Assembly: GCF_001424985.1 (NCBI RefSeq)
Contig: NZ_LMDA01000022.1
Coordinates: 248,001 to 312,000 of the forward strand
Direction of reading: 5' to 3'
DNA length: 64,000 nt
Origin: Rhizobium sp. Root1212
GTDB taxonomy: Bacteria; Pseudomonadota; Alphaproteobacteria; Rhizobiales; Rhizobiaceae
In this document: in pieces, positions 18,674 through 28,400 of the stretch
Layout: the number at the start of each line of letters is the position of its first letter
Position numbering within the stretch: position 1 is the stretch's first letter
The notes under the pieces: model-generated
Database searches by the model: none
What the model saw: the letters and a program-made list of their open reading frames with translations, nothing else
Told to the model about the DNA's origin: nothing
Translations under genes and position numbers: made by a program

Positions 18674-19051
18674 TCAGATTGAAGGGGTCGTTCGTTTGCG
18701 CAAAGCGGCTATCGCCTGCGCCGGGTGCCACCTGCCCTTCTCCAGTCTGGAACGTACTACGGCAGCATGTTTGGCTGCGTCGACCGGATGCTTCGCCTTG
18801 TGTCGTGTCGTGTTGCAGAAGAGGCAGGCCGCAACGATGTTGGAGGCGACGTTCTTGCCGCCATCGCTTCTCGCGTCGACATGCTCGGCGGTGCATCGAA
18901 ACCGTTTGGCCAGACCAGTCGAAAGTCCATAGTGCACAATGAACCTTTGCGGGTGGGTTTCCCACATCGGTAGTCGGCAGTAAAAGCAGCGCCAGCCCTG
19001 TTGCTCGGCGGCTTGCTTTCTCAGGTTCTTGAGCGTGTTTTTTGAAGGCAT
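18674..19051 (-). CDS. HNH endonuclease
   Basis: This 125-residue protein contains a compact HNH domain. A zinc-knuckle CFYC lies near residue 22, the EHVDARSDGG segment carries the active-site histidine near 72, and a second CxxC-like pair with a late Asn and His occurs in ACLFCNTTRHKAKH near 95. The N-terminus is short and basic and could touch DNA. As the first cargo gene inside attL, pointing at the attachment site, it may be a defence or mobility nuclease. No partner gene is adjacent. An upstream region with hairpins (19213-19251) lies in its leader. Confidence 0.85.
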   Translation of the reverse strand: MPSKNTLKNLRKQAAEQQGWRCFYCRLPMWETHPQRFIVHYGLSTGLAKRFRCTAEHVDARSDGGKNVASNIVAACLFCNTTRHKAKHPVDAAKHAAVVRSRLEKGRWHPAQAIAALRKRTTPSI

Positions 19052-19212
19052 GATTCCACGTCCTTTGCTTCATTGCTGAAGCGGACGTGCAGTGACCGGG
19101 AAAACGGTCACCCCTCAGTTGGGAGGATGTTCCTCGCACTAGACGACGCATACGTAATGCGTCACTCCGCAGTCTTTGAACGGTACGAGCGTCTATTGGA
19201 CGTTTCGCTGAC

Positions 19213-19251
19213 GGGCTCTTAGCAAGCCCCAGGCGAGCAATTTATCTCGCC
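19213..19251. other. Two consecutive hairpins upstream of the HNH gene
   Basis: GGGCT/AGCCC (19213-19229) and GGCGAG/CTCGCC (19232-19251) are adjacent stem-loops in the 320-bp gap between the divergent HNH and hipB genes. There is no T-run. They might be part of a 5' leader of the HNH mRNA, a small RNA, or a divergent regulatory site. Nothing else was recognised between 19052 and 19340. Confidence 0.35.
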
Positions 19252-19342
19252 TCCGTTCGAGGTCAGCTTAACGAATGTTTGGTTGCAATCAAGTCCGGGA
19301 TTGCGCCTTCCCGATCGGGAGGATTTTTATGGTTTACGGCCA

Positions 19343-19399
19343 AATCTTCCTCTTCGGTAAGTTTTTCTTGAAATGCAAAAAATCTTCCTGTACGGTAAG
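19343..19399. promoter_or_regulatory. Two direct repeats upstream of hipB (probable HipB operators)
   Basis: AATCTTCCTCTTCGGTAAG at 19343-19361 recurs with two changes at 19381-19399. Each unit is weakly palindromic (CTTnC...GnnAAG), and they are spaced 38 bp apart start to start. The second ends 18 bases before the hipB ATG. This is the expected layout for autoregulation by a HipB dimer, although binding is inferred. Confidence 0.65.
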
Positions 19400-19417
19400 C
19401 TAACCAGGGGGATGCTT

Positions 19418-19684
19418 ATGATCCGTTCAGCCACAGAGTTCGGCGCATTGGTCAGGGAACACAGGAAGAAGCTTGGCTGGACCCAGACAGAGCTCGCCGA
19501 ACGCTGTGGAACCGGAGAGCGCTTCATCGTCGATCTGGAAAACGGCAAGCCCAGCTGCCAGCTCGAAAAGTCCCTCATCGCGGCGCGAACCGTCGGTATC
19601 GATCTTGGCGACCTGAAATCCGCCAGCCTCCCTCCTATTCCCGAGGCTGAGGACGATCTTGGATACCTGCCCCGCTTCTCCTGA
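19418..19684 (+). CDS. hipB: HipB-like antitoxin, XRE-family regulator
   Basis: This 88-residue protein has an XRE helix-turn-helix (LVREHRKKLGWTQTELAERCG, then FIVDLENGKPSCQLEKSLIAARTVGI). It ends with an acidic tail that could contact HipA. AGGGGG at 19406-19411 is six bases before the ATG at 19418, so longer in-frame starts are rejected. It lies 12 bp before hipA. It should repress the operon through the direct repeats upstream and neutralise the kinase. Confidence 0.88.
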   Translation: MIRSATEFGALVREHRKKLGWTQTELAERCGTGERFIVDLENGKPSCQLEKSLIAARTVGIDLGDLKSASLPPIPEAEDDLGYLPRFS

Positions 19685-19696
19685 CCAGGTGCGACC

Positions 19697-20938
19697 TTGA
19701 CCACAATCTTCTACGAGACCTGGCCTGTCGCTCATCTGAACGGTGACGACGGCATTTCGCTTGCCTATGACGCGAGCTGGGAACGGCGCCCTTCAGCCTT
19801 TCCCCTGTCGTTGACGATGCCCCTACGGTCGGGTCCATATGGTCCGGAAAACGTCATGCCGTGGCTTGCCAATCTCCTGCCGGAGACGCACCTGTCGGAG
19901 ATCGGTCAGCAGCTCAAGGTTTCGCCCCAGGACATTCTGGGCCTTCTCATCCGGGTCGGCCGCGATACCGCTGGTGCCTTCTCGATCGGCGAACCGCGTC
20001 GATACGGAAATAATTTCCGCATCGTCGAGAACGAGGCAGCGCTTGAACGCATCCTCGATGAACTGCCCGAACGCCCTTTTCTGATCGGAGAACGCGGCGT
20101 GTCGATGTCCCTGGCTGGCGTTCAGGACAAGCTGCCCGTCTTCGTCGATAGGGACGGCAAGATAGCAATTCCCGTGGACGGCACGCCATCAACACACATT
20201 CTGAAGCCGGACATACGGCGACTGGCGGGCAGCGTCACGAACGAGGCGTTCTGCATGACGCTCGCCAGGCTCTGCGGCCTGGACGTCGCCGATGTAACGA
20301 TCGCGCGCGCGGGCAAACGGGATTATCTTCAGGTGAAGCGCTATGACCGGATCGCCGACCACCAGGGGACAGTCAGACGCATCCACCAGGAAGACTTCTG
20401 CCAGCTGCTGGGTCTCTTTCCCGCAGAGAAATACGAACAGACCGGACTGGGTCGCCGCGGCGGCGCATCCCTGGCGCAGATGTTCGAAGCACTGGCTGCC
20501 TATGTCTCTCCAGCGGAGCGCCTGAAACTTCTCGATGCGGTGATCTTCAACATCCTGATCTGCAACTCCGATTCGCACGCCAAAAACTACTCCGTTCTCA
20601 TCGGTGCATCCGGAACGGCAAAGCTTGCACCGCTCTACGACCTCATGTGTGCTGCACCCTATCGTCAGGTAGACCAGTCCCTTCCGCAACAATTGGCTGG
20701 CAAGCGAAACGCCAATGAACTTCATGGAAATGACTGGAGGCAGTTTGCCTCAGCAGTCGGTCTGAGCCCCGCAAGCGTAACCAGACGAGTGCAGGAGCTT
20801 TCGGAAAAGGTCTTGTCCGCCCTCGAAGAGGCTTTGGAACAGATCGGACGCGCTCCCGCATGCAACAACGACGTTGGCACCAACCTCCTGTTCCTTGTCC
20901 GCAAGCGGTGTCAACGGATCGGTCGGCAAGCTGTCTGA
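19697..20938 (+). CDS. hipA: HipA-family serine/threonine kinase toxin
   Basis: This 413-residue HipA-like kinase starts at a TTG. It has the N-terminal couple_hipA domain (about residues 10-100, MPWLANLLPE), the loop SMSLAGVQDKLPVF near 137, and THILKPD with an ATP-binding lysine near 168. The catalytic loop is ICNSDSHAKNYS near 291, followed by APLYDLMCAAPY. HipA kinases phosphorylate targets such as glutamyl-tRNA synthetase and induce dormancy. With hipB upstream this is a type II toxin-antitoxin pair that could stabilise the island or act in abortive infection. One copy of the island palindrome (20003-20021) lies within the coding sequence. Confidence 0.92.
   Translation: MTTIFYETWPVAHLNGDDGISLAYDASWERRPSAFPLSLTMPLRSGPYGPENVMPWLANLLPETHLSEIGQQLKVSPQDILGLLIRVGRDTAGAFSIGEPRRYGNNFRIVENEAALERILDELPERPFLIGERGVSMSLAGVQDKLPVFVDRDGKIAIPVDGTPSTHILKPDIRRLAGSVTNEAFCMTLARLCGLDVADVTIARAGKRDYLQVKRYDRIADHQGTVRRIHQEDFCQLLGLFPAEKYEQTGLGRRGGASLAQMFEALAAYVSPAERLKLLDAVIFNILICNSDSHAKNYSVLIGASGTAKLAPLYDLMCAAPYRQVDQSLPQQLAGKRNANELHGNDWRQFASAVGLSPASVTRRVQELSEKVLSALEEALEQIGRAPACNNDVGTNLLFLVRKRCQRIGRQAV
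20003..20021. repeat. Island palindrome copy 1 (inside hipA)
   Basis: TACGGAAATAATTTCCGCA is one base off a perfect 9-1-9 palindrome and matches the island consensus TGCGGAAATNATTTCCGCA. It is the only copy well inside a gene. Confidence 0.6.
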
Positions 20939-21084
20939 TAACCATCGTGTTCACATTGGCTTATTGTTTTTCCATCAATTTTAGCGCGAGAGAGCGATTT
21001 GAAGTAGACAACCCCGGACATGTCTATGCAAATCTCCTCTAATACATTGCGGCGGTGATTTGCCGTCGGATATCGGGGGTATAC

Positions 21085-23118
21085 GTGCAGATCATCATTT
21101 CGACCGGAGACTTTTTCCGTACATTCATTTTGTATATTGCGGGTTTGTTGACACATGAATCTGCGCCCGGATTCATTGCTTTCCTCCTTTTGCTGTCACT
21201 GTTGATCGCATCGTTCGCGTTCTGGAAAAGGGTGAACAAACAGAGACGAGCCGTTCTCTGGCTCAAGAGAGAGATAGCGGCCAGTGCCGACGAGCTCGAA
21301 TTCAGCCGCAACATCGATGCGCTCGGCGCGAAGATTGCAGAGAACGCGAAGTCTCCGCAGCAACGTCAGCTGGCGCATGCGTGGACGGAATACCGCGAGA
21401 CCTTTGTTCCCCACGAGGAAGACGGCAACATCATCCTTCGCAATGCCGTGCGACCATCAACGTTCCTGAATGTCGAGGACCTGGGGTTCGGTGCCGGAGC
21501 CTGGCGGATCGCTCCCGGCCTGTTCGTTACCATTGGATTGTTTCTGACCTTTCTCGGGCTGATCTCCGCACTGAACGCCATGTCTCAGGGCGAGGAGATC
21601 AACAGCGCGACAATGAGGACGCTGCTGAGCATCGCTTCGGCGAAGTTCATCATGTCGCTGACTGGCCTGTTCTGCTCGATCATCTTCACCGTCGTGTTTC
21701 GCCGCGTCTACGGTGGACTCCTCAAGGCCGCCCATGATCTTTGCGAGGCGATCGAAAAGAAGCTGACCTACATCAGCCTCGAAGCGCTGGCATCGGAACA
21801 GCTTCAGGCTATTCGCGAACAGCGCGAACATTTCCGCATTATCGGCATGGAGCTTGTCTCCGAACTTGGACGGCCACTTCGTGAGGAACTGCCAAAAGCG
21901 ATCTCTGCGTCCATCAGCGACGCGATGGCCCCGATGATGGACCGCGTTGGAAAGCTCGGCGCCGAAGGCGTCGGCGATCTGGTTTCCGGCCTCTCCAACA
22001 AACTGACCGACACTGTTGGCCTCGCCCTGTCCGATGCAAGCCAGCGTCTCTCCGAAGCCGGAATGAAGATCGGACAGCTCGCAGATCGCATGGACCAGAG
22101 TTCCGGCCGCATGGGTTCGGAAATGGAAACGGCAACGATGCGGGTCGCGCAGGCGGTCGAGGAGCTCAGAAACTCAATGGCCGCAACCACGCAGTCGGCG
22201 GGAGGGGCGTTCACACAAGGCGCGGAACGGTTGCTCGATGTCATGAACCAGACACTGGAGGGCATCCGCAGCAATACCGGGGAAGGCGCTCGGGCCATGT
22301 CCGCGGCAGCAGGCGACATGCGCGCTGCAGCGGAATCGTTTCGGTCGGAAATTGAGGCCGCGGCCAAATCCGGCACGGAGGCCGCTAACGCACGAATTCA
22401 GGCTGCGACGTCGGACGCGAGCGGCTCGATCAGCACGGCTGGCCAGAACGTCGTCGATGCCTTTGGCAGGACCAGTGCCGAGATCGCCCGGATTTCCGAG
22501 CAGGCCGCGATGAAGGCGGGCCAGGAACTGATGGCACCGCTGGAGGGCATCGCAGGGCAGCTCAAGGAGATGATCACAGGGCTCAATCAGGGCAATGCCG
22601 ACCTGCGCCGAATGGCAGAGGGAGTGCGTGCAGGCGCAGATGCATCCTCCGAGGCCGCTGGCACCTTCCGTTCCGCATCCGGCGATCTCATTTCCGCCGC
22701 CACGCCAATCCGGTCTATTGCCGAACGGATCGACACATCGGTACGTCAGTTGACCGACAGTACACAGCATGTCGCCAGCGTCGTCTCGAGAACGGCAGAG
22801 ACAACTGCACAGTCTGCCGCAGCGGCGCTTGATGCCGCGGAAAAGATACTGGGGCAGGAGCGGCTGGCGATCGAGAGCACCATGTCCGGTCTGAAAACAC
22901 TCGTGGACCAGATGCGCGGTCAAGGCGATCGTCTGGATGACATGGATAGCAAGCTGGGTAATGCATTCGAAATTTACACCGAGCAGGTCGCACGCGCCAT
23001 CGACGGAATGTTCGGGCATGTTCGCGACATGCAGGATCGCTTGAACCCGGCTCTCGACACGATGAGGGAAATCGTCGAGCAGGCCGAGCAGTTTGCGCCG
23101 CAGTCACGGAGAGTGTGA
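21085..23118 (+). CDS. zorA: Zorya protein ZorA (MotA-like motor subunit with long tail)
   Basis: This 677-residue inner-membrane protein has hydrophobic segments near residues 28-48, 140-165 and 186-210 in a MotA/TolQ/ExbB-type layout. Roughly 450 residues of Ala/Gln/Ser-rich coiled coil follow (about 225-670), the cytoplasmic tail typical of ZorA. I choose GTG at 21085, preceded by GGGGG, over a GTG at 21055. In type I Zorya, ZorA pentamers with ZorB dimers form a proton-driven rotary complex that senses envelope disturbance by phage and signals through the tail to ZorC/ZorD. The gene is the first of a tightly packed zorABCD operon. Confidence 0.9.
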   Translation: MQIIISTGDFFRTFILYIAGLLTHESAPGFIAFLLLLSLLIASFAFWKRVNKQRRAVLWLKREIAASADELEFSRNIDALGAKIAENAKSPQQRQLAHAWTEYRETFVPHEEDGNIILRNAVRPSTFLNVEDLGFGAGAWRIAPGLFVTIGLFLTFLGLISALNAMSQGEEINSATMRTLLSIASAKFIMSLTGLFCSIIFTVVFRRVYGGLLKAAHDLCEAIEKKLTYISLEALASEQLQAIREQREHFRIIGMELVSELGRPLREELPKAISASISDAMAPMMDRVGKLGAEGVGDLVSGLSNKLTDTVGLALSDASQRLSEAGMKIGQLADRMDQSSGRMGSEMETATMRVAQAVEELRNSMAATTQSAGGAFTQGAERLLDVMNQTLEGIRSNTGEGARAMSAAAGDMRAAAESFRSEIEAAAKSGTEAANARIQAATSDASGSISTAGQNVVDAFGRTSAEIARISEQAAMKAGQELMAPLEGIAGQLKEMITGLNQGNADLRRMAEGVRAGADASSEAAGTFRSASGDLISAATPIRSIAERIDTSVRQLTDSTQHVASVVSRTAETTAQSAAAALDAAEKILGQERLAIESTMSGLKTLVDQMRGQGDRLDDMDSKLGNAFEIYTEQVARAIDGMFGHVRDMQDRLNPALDTMREIVEQAEQFAPQSRRV

Positions 23119-24098
23119 TGCGTGGCGGTTTCAGGGTTCAGCATCAGGAAGAAGAAGAGGAGAGCGCGTTCGTCTCCATGACGGACATGACCGTCAGCTT
23201 CCTGTTCATCGTCATGCTTCTTCTGGCATTCTTCGCAAGCCAGTACAGCGAAAACGATACTGTCAGCAGGACGATCCACGAAGAGGTCGTGGCAGAACGC
23301 GACACGGCCCTGGAGGAGATAGAGAAGCTGCGCGCGCTCGTTTCCGAAAAGGAGAAACGTATCGATGAGCAGTCCGCCGAAATCTACAAACAGCGAGATG
23401 AGATCACTCAACTTCAGCAAAAGATCGCCGAACTGGAAGAGATTATCGCGAAATCGAAAAAGCCCGATCCTCTCGAAGCATATCTGACACGGTCGGCAGC
23501 GGAGCGGCGTCGGATTCTCGAGACCCTCCGTAACCAGTTGAAGGTCGATTTTCCTGACCTGCAGGTAGTCATCAGCGAGGAAAGCGACGCACTTCGTTTC
23601 CAGGGCGAAGGCCTTTTTGACAGGGGCATCAGCACGTTGAAGGCTGACAGAAGGGCGGTCGTCGAAAAGATTGCCGCGCGCCTCGAGCAGATACTGCCTT
23701 GCTATACGTTGGGTCCGAAGAAGTCGTGGAATGCGGAATGCAATCCAAGCCTGTCCATCATCGAGGCATTGCAGATCGAAGGGCACACGGACTCGGACGG
23801 GACTCCCGACAGCAACCTGAATCTCTCCACGGCGCGGGCCAATTCCACCTTCACCACAATGACTGCGAGCAAGCCGGGACTGGTGGATTTCCAGAATTTT
23901 CGCAACCAGCCCGTTCTTTCCGTGGCCGGATATGGGCAGATGCGACCAATCCGAAAGAACGATACGCCTGAAGGCAAGGCAACCAACCGCAGGGTCGATC
24001 TGCGGATCATCATGTACAGCCCGAGCCGATCAGACGAAATCGAACGGATTCGCAATTCTCTCGAAAAGAGCGATGGGGTGGCGAATGGGAATCCTTGA
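23118..24098 (+). CDS. zorB: Zorya protein ZorB (MotB-like, OmpA C-terminal domain)
   Basis: This 326-residue protein has one membrane helix near residues 24-43. It is preceded by SMTDMTVSF, which contains the aspartate expected to carry protons. A coiled coil covers about 50-115, and an OmpA/MotB peptidoglycan-binding domain fills the C-terminal half (EGHTDSDG, LSTARA, GYGQMRPI, TNRRVDLRI). The ATG overlaps the zorA stop by one base (TGATG). ZorB anchors the stator to the cell wall. Its C-terminus overlaps zorC by 14 bp. Confidence 0.92.
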   Translation: MRGGFRVQHQEEEEESAFVSMTDMTVSFLFIVMLLLAFFASQYSENDTVSRTIHEEVVAERDTALEEIEKLRALVSEKEKRIDEQSAEIYKQRDEITQLQQKIAELEEIIAKSKKPDPLEAYLTRSAAERRRILETLRNQLKVDFPDLQVVISEESDALRFQGEGLFDRGISTLKADRRAVVEKIAARLEQILPCYTLGPKKSWNAECNPSLSIIEALQIEGHTDSDGTPDSNLNLSTARANSTFTTMTASKPGLVDFQNFRNQPVLSVAGYGQMRPIRKNDTPEGKATNRRVDLRIIMYSPSRSDEIERIRNSLEKSDGVANGNP

Positions 24099-25398
24099 GA
24101 AGCTGAAGGCGCGGGGGCGCTTTGAAGCTCCCGCCCTTCCCGCGATAAATCGGCTGTGGTCGGCGACAGAACGTATCCTCTCACGCTGGCCCGACGTCGT
24201 GGCGAACCCACCGGAGCGCGACCGCGAGAGGCTCGTCGCCGAGATCAATCGCCGCTTCCAGAGCGATGACTGGAACAACACGCCGATGTCGCTTGTCACA
24301 TCGGCGGCAAGAGCGCTCTTTGATGGGGAGCGGCGTGAGCGACCAGACCTCGCGGACCTCCGGAGGTTCTATTACGACGAATGCCGGGTTTCGACGCGTA
24401 TGGGCTTTCTCGGCGCCATGGCATCGATTTATATTGGTAGCTATGTTCCAGCTGCTCGCCACACCCTGGAGCTATCGGAAGCGCTTCGCGAGGCTCGGGC
24501 TCGTTTGGGCGGACGCTGGAAAAACCTGCTGGAGCACATCCCCGAGATACTCGATCCATTCATCGCGCATGAGGCCGTCGCCCAAAAGATGATCCGGATG
24601 GACGATCCATGGAGTGGCCTGAAAAGTCTGGGTCTCCGTAGCCCGCATGCTAACGGTTTGATGGACCACGCACACCTCGCCTATATTCGGTCAATCGCAC
24701 CGGAACTGAAGAGCCGCGAAGGCATGGCAAGGCTATTCGGATGGCTGAAGCCCGATAATCAGGAAGCCAAGCTTACAGGTTCTGCGGACGCAATTTCCGC
24801 TTGCCTTGGCCATTGGACGCAAGCGGTACCGCCGGAGGATGACCAGCGTTATCTCCTCGAAAACCTGATCGGGCTTTATGGCGATCCGCGAGTGCAGCGC
24901 AGCGGCGCCTGGACGGGCGTGTCCGAGCAGTTGATGAGCGTCATCCTCCGATGGCTGACCCGCGAGAACATCCGCTTCTTCCTCGACATCGTGTCAGCCG
25001 TTGAAGAAAGCCACATGTGGGAGCCGCGGCGAAAGTTCTGGCTGGGTCTGCACCAGCAAGGGCGGATAGATGCCGCATGGGTTGCCTTCAGTGATCGAGC
25101 GGCTCGAGAGGCCCGAACGAGAAGCAAACAGTCCGGTAGTCGAGGGACGTTGCGATTTGGCCGCCAGATTGCCGGCGGGGGCCGGAGTAACACGTCGCTT
25201 CTGATCTTGAAGGTTGGGCGCAAGATCGTCGTAGAGGGCTCACACAGCTATAAGGTCCATGTGTTCGACGCTACGAATCTGCGGGCTCCGGCTTTGTACG
25301 GCGACAACTACGATTGTGACGACATCCGGGACATTCCGGGAGCCAAGGCGAAGTCTCACCAAGGCTACTGGGAAGGTTGGGTGCTGGAAAACATCTGA
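24085..25398 (+). CDS. zorC: Zorya protein ZorC (EH_signature domain)
   Basis: This 437-residue protein lies between zorB and the helicase gene, the defining position of ZorC in type I Zorya. Its mid to C-terminal part (FLDIVSAVEESHMWEPRRKFWLGL, then SHSYKVHVFDA) is consistent with the EH_signature domain, named for conserved Glu and His. It overlaps the end of zorB by 14 bp, indicating translational coupling. ZorC is reported as a DNA-binding cytoplasmic effector subunit acting with ZorD. The family call depends partly on context, as the N-terminal half has no motif I recognise. Confidence 0.87.
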   Translation: MGILEKLKARGRFEAPALPAINRLWSATERILSRWPDVVANPPERDRERLVAEINRRFQSDDWNNTPMSLVTSAARALFDGERRERPDLADLRRFYYDECRVSTRMGFLGAMASIYIGSYVPAARHTLELSEALREARARLGGRWKNLLEHIPEILDPFIAHEAVAQKMIRMDDPWSGLKSLGLRSPHANGLMDHAHLAYIRSIAPELKSREGMARLFGWLKPDNQEAKLTGSADAISACLGHWTQAVPPEDDQRYLLENLIGLYGDPRVQRSGAWTGVSEQLMSVILRWLTRENIRFFLDIVSAVEESHMWEPRRKFWLGLHQQGRIDAAWVAFSDRAAREARTRSKQSGSRGTLRFGRQIAGGGRSNTSLLILKVGRKIVVEGSHSYKVHVFDATNLRAPALYGDNYDCDDIRDIPGAKAKSHQGYWEGWVLENI

Positions 25399-25409
25399 AG
25401 GAACCGGCC

Positions 25410-28400
25410 TTGGAATTTGATGTCTCGTTCGACCAGAGCGCTGTAACTCTTGCCCTTCGTGAAAAACGATACGGGTTTCTTAGCCGGCTGATGTCCGGAA
25501 AGGCGACAACCGATCTGGACAGCCTCCCGATCGAGGAGCGCGATCTCCTGTTGGCCGTCGCCGATGTCCGTGCAATCGGTGATGAGATTGATGCCCCACC
25601 TCGTATAACCTCCAACGCCATTGTTCTCGATCACCGCCTTGTCGCCGCTCTTGACGCCAGGACTGCGGAAATTCTGGGATTGCCGGCTGTGGTTGATCTG
25701 GTCCTCAAGACCGACGTCGAAGGCATTGTCGGCGCTAGCAACTTTCGGCTGAGGCATGAATGGCTGCGCAACGGACAGCGACAGTTTCCTAAAAGGACCG
25801 GGGCTATCCTTGAAACAGCCAACGGACTGCGCCGCGTTCCGTTGTGGATGATGGACGCGATCGAAACGTCGGAAGCGCATCGGCCCGGCAACGGCGATTC
25901 GACGGACTGGGAAGCCTTGGCACGGTTCAGGCAGATGCTGGACCCGGGTGCCGATGGCGAAAACAAAGGCCCTGCCGCTCGGCTTTCCATGACCGACTTT
26001 CTCGGCGGTCTACAAGTGCGGATGGCGGACAGCTTTTCCATTTCGCCCCGCAATTCGTCCGACTTTGACGTCGTTCCATTTTCATCCCAGCGCCTGGAAC
26101 GCGATCTGAGCGGCTTCGACGAAGTTTCCGAGGACATGGGGGAAATCCGGAACACCGACCTCGGCATCTTCCAGAACCGGGTTCGCGAACGCGGCGCTCT
26201 CCCCGCTTACAGGCTGTCGCCCGGCAGCTACCTCGTTGTTGACCGTTCGGCGGCACCCGCGCTGCAGGTGATGGCAGAGATGCAGCATGCGCCTGCGGCA
26301 GAACGTCAGGACTTCATCCGCAATCCGGGCCTGAAGATATCGAATGCCGTAGAAGCTTCGCTTCGATCTCAAGGCAAGCTTGAAGGTCTGTCACCCCAGG
26401 CCGAGCAGGAGATGATCGAGGCCGCGGCAGGCAGCCTCATCGTCGAAACCAAGGAATTTTCCGAACGCGTAACGGGCGTTGTGACTTTTGAGAAGATCGC
26501 GCTCGACATCACTGAAGGGAGCGGTACGACGTGGCTGCCTGAAGAATTCAGCCGAAAACTCGGAGAGGCGCTCGGTGCGATGCCCCGCTCCGAACTTGAG
26601 GCACTGCGGGAAAGAGTTTCATCTGCGATCGAGGACGAGAAATCCGCGGTTGAACTGGGCGAACTTTCGATACCGGCCAGGCCGGAAATGCTGAGCGTGA
26701 TAGACAATCATCTCAACGCCGCCATCGATAACGACGACAGTGATAACGATGGCGACAAGACCGATGAAGGGAGGCGCGGCCCCGTCGTCCTCGACACCGC
26801 AGTCAACTTCGAAGAGGTTTCCTGGCACGCGAAACTTACCCCGAGATCAGCGCCGGCCGGTTCCGGGATTCCGGTTTCCATCAGAACACCCCTGAAACCT
26901 CACCAGGTCGAGAGCCTGCAATGGCAGATCGACGCCTGGAAGGCGGGCCTCCCCGGCGTACTGAATGCAGACGAACAGGGGCTGGGGAAGACGCTTCAGA
27001 CCATCGCCTTCCTGACCTGGCTGAAATCGCATATGGCGGAAACGGGTGCGCAGAACAAAGGTCCGGTCCTTGTCGTTGCGCCGACATCCTTGCTTGAAAA
27101 CTGGGAGCAGGAGGTCGCCCGCCATCTCCACGATCCTGGCCTGGGGCATCTCATCAGGCTTTATGGTAGCAGTCTCGGTGGCCGAAAGCTGGTCGGCGCA
27201 AAGGGCCGTGACACCGACAGCGGTGACGCCAAACTCGACCTGAGCTCCCTTCAGGAAGCGATCGAGGAGGGTCGTGCTCACAGATTCTGGCTACTGACGA
27301 CCTACACGACCCTTACAAACTATCAGCATTCGTTGGGACGCATTCCGTTCTCCGCGATCGTCTTCGACGAAATTCAGGCGTTGAAAAACCCCGTCAGCCT
27401 GAGAGCTGTCGCCGCAAGAGCGATGAATGCCGACTTTCGTATTGGTCTGACAGGTACGCCGATCGAAAACGCTGCGACCGATCTCTGGTCGATCATGGAT
27501 CAGCTCGCACCAGGCTCGCTCGACAGTCTGCGTGACTTCCACGGGAGATACAAGGAACCGACGGCGGAGAACATGACCGATCTCCATGCACGCGTTTTCC
27601 GCCCCAACAAGGATTGCCCACCACTGGCACTGCGGCGCCTGAAAGACGAAGTCGCGTCCGATCTACCCAAAAAGTCGCGCAGAATTCATCCCAGACTGAT
27701 GCCGGAAGGCCAGGCTATTGCCTATGACGACGCCAAACTGAAATTGGCAACCGGCGGCCTCGGCGCTCAGCTGAAGATGCTGCATCACATTCGCACCGTG
27801 TCCGTTCACCCATCCGTCCAGTCGGCATGGAGCGACGAGGACTTCATTTCGGCGTCAGCGCGTCTGACCGCCGTCATGGATATCCTCCGCCGTGTTCATG
27901 CACGAGGCGAGAGGGCTCTCGTCTTCATAGAGCACAGGCAGATGCAGTACCGTTTCGTCGAGCTGGTAAGAGCTGAGTTCAAGCTCCAGAGAGTCGACCT
28001 GATCAACGGCGATACGCCAATTCCTCAGCGCCAGGCCATCGTCAACCGGTTCCAGCGGCACCTGGAGGATGATCGAGGGTTTGATCTCCTCGTGTTGGGA
28101 CCGAAGGCTGCTGGGACTGGACTGACTCTCACGGCTGCCACGCATGTCATCCATCTTTCCCGCTGGTGGAATCCGGCTGTCGAAGAGCAATGCAATGACC
28201 GTGTTCACCGTATCGGACAGACAAACCCTGTAACGGTCCACATCCCCATGGCGGTACATGCCTCCTACCAGGACCAATCCTTTGATTGCCTCCTTCAGAG
28301 CCTGATGATGCGCAAACGGCGGCTCGCCAGTTCAGCGCTTTGGCCGATGGGCGACACACAGGATGATGTCGCAGCACTTCAACGCCTGATGACTGCCGAG

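Noticed and set aside
19343-19399. The hipB upstream repeats as members of the island palindrome family
   Set aside because: Their sequence (AATCTTCCTnTnCGGTAAG) is different and local, better explained as HipB operators.
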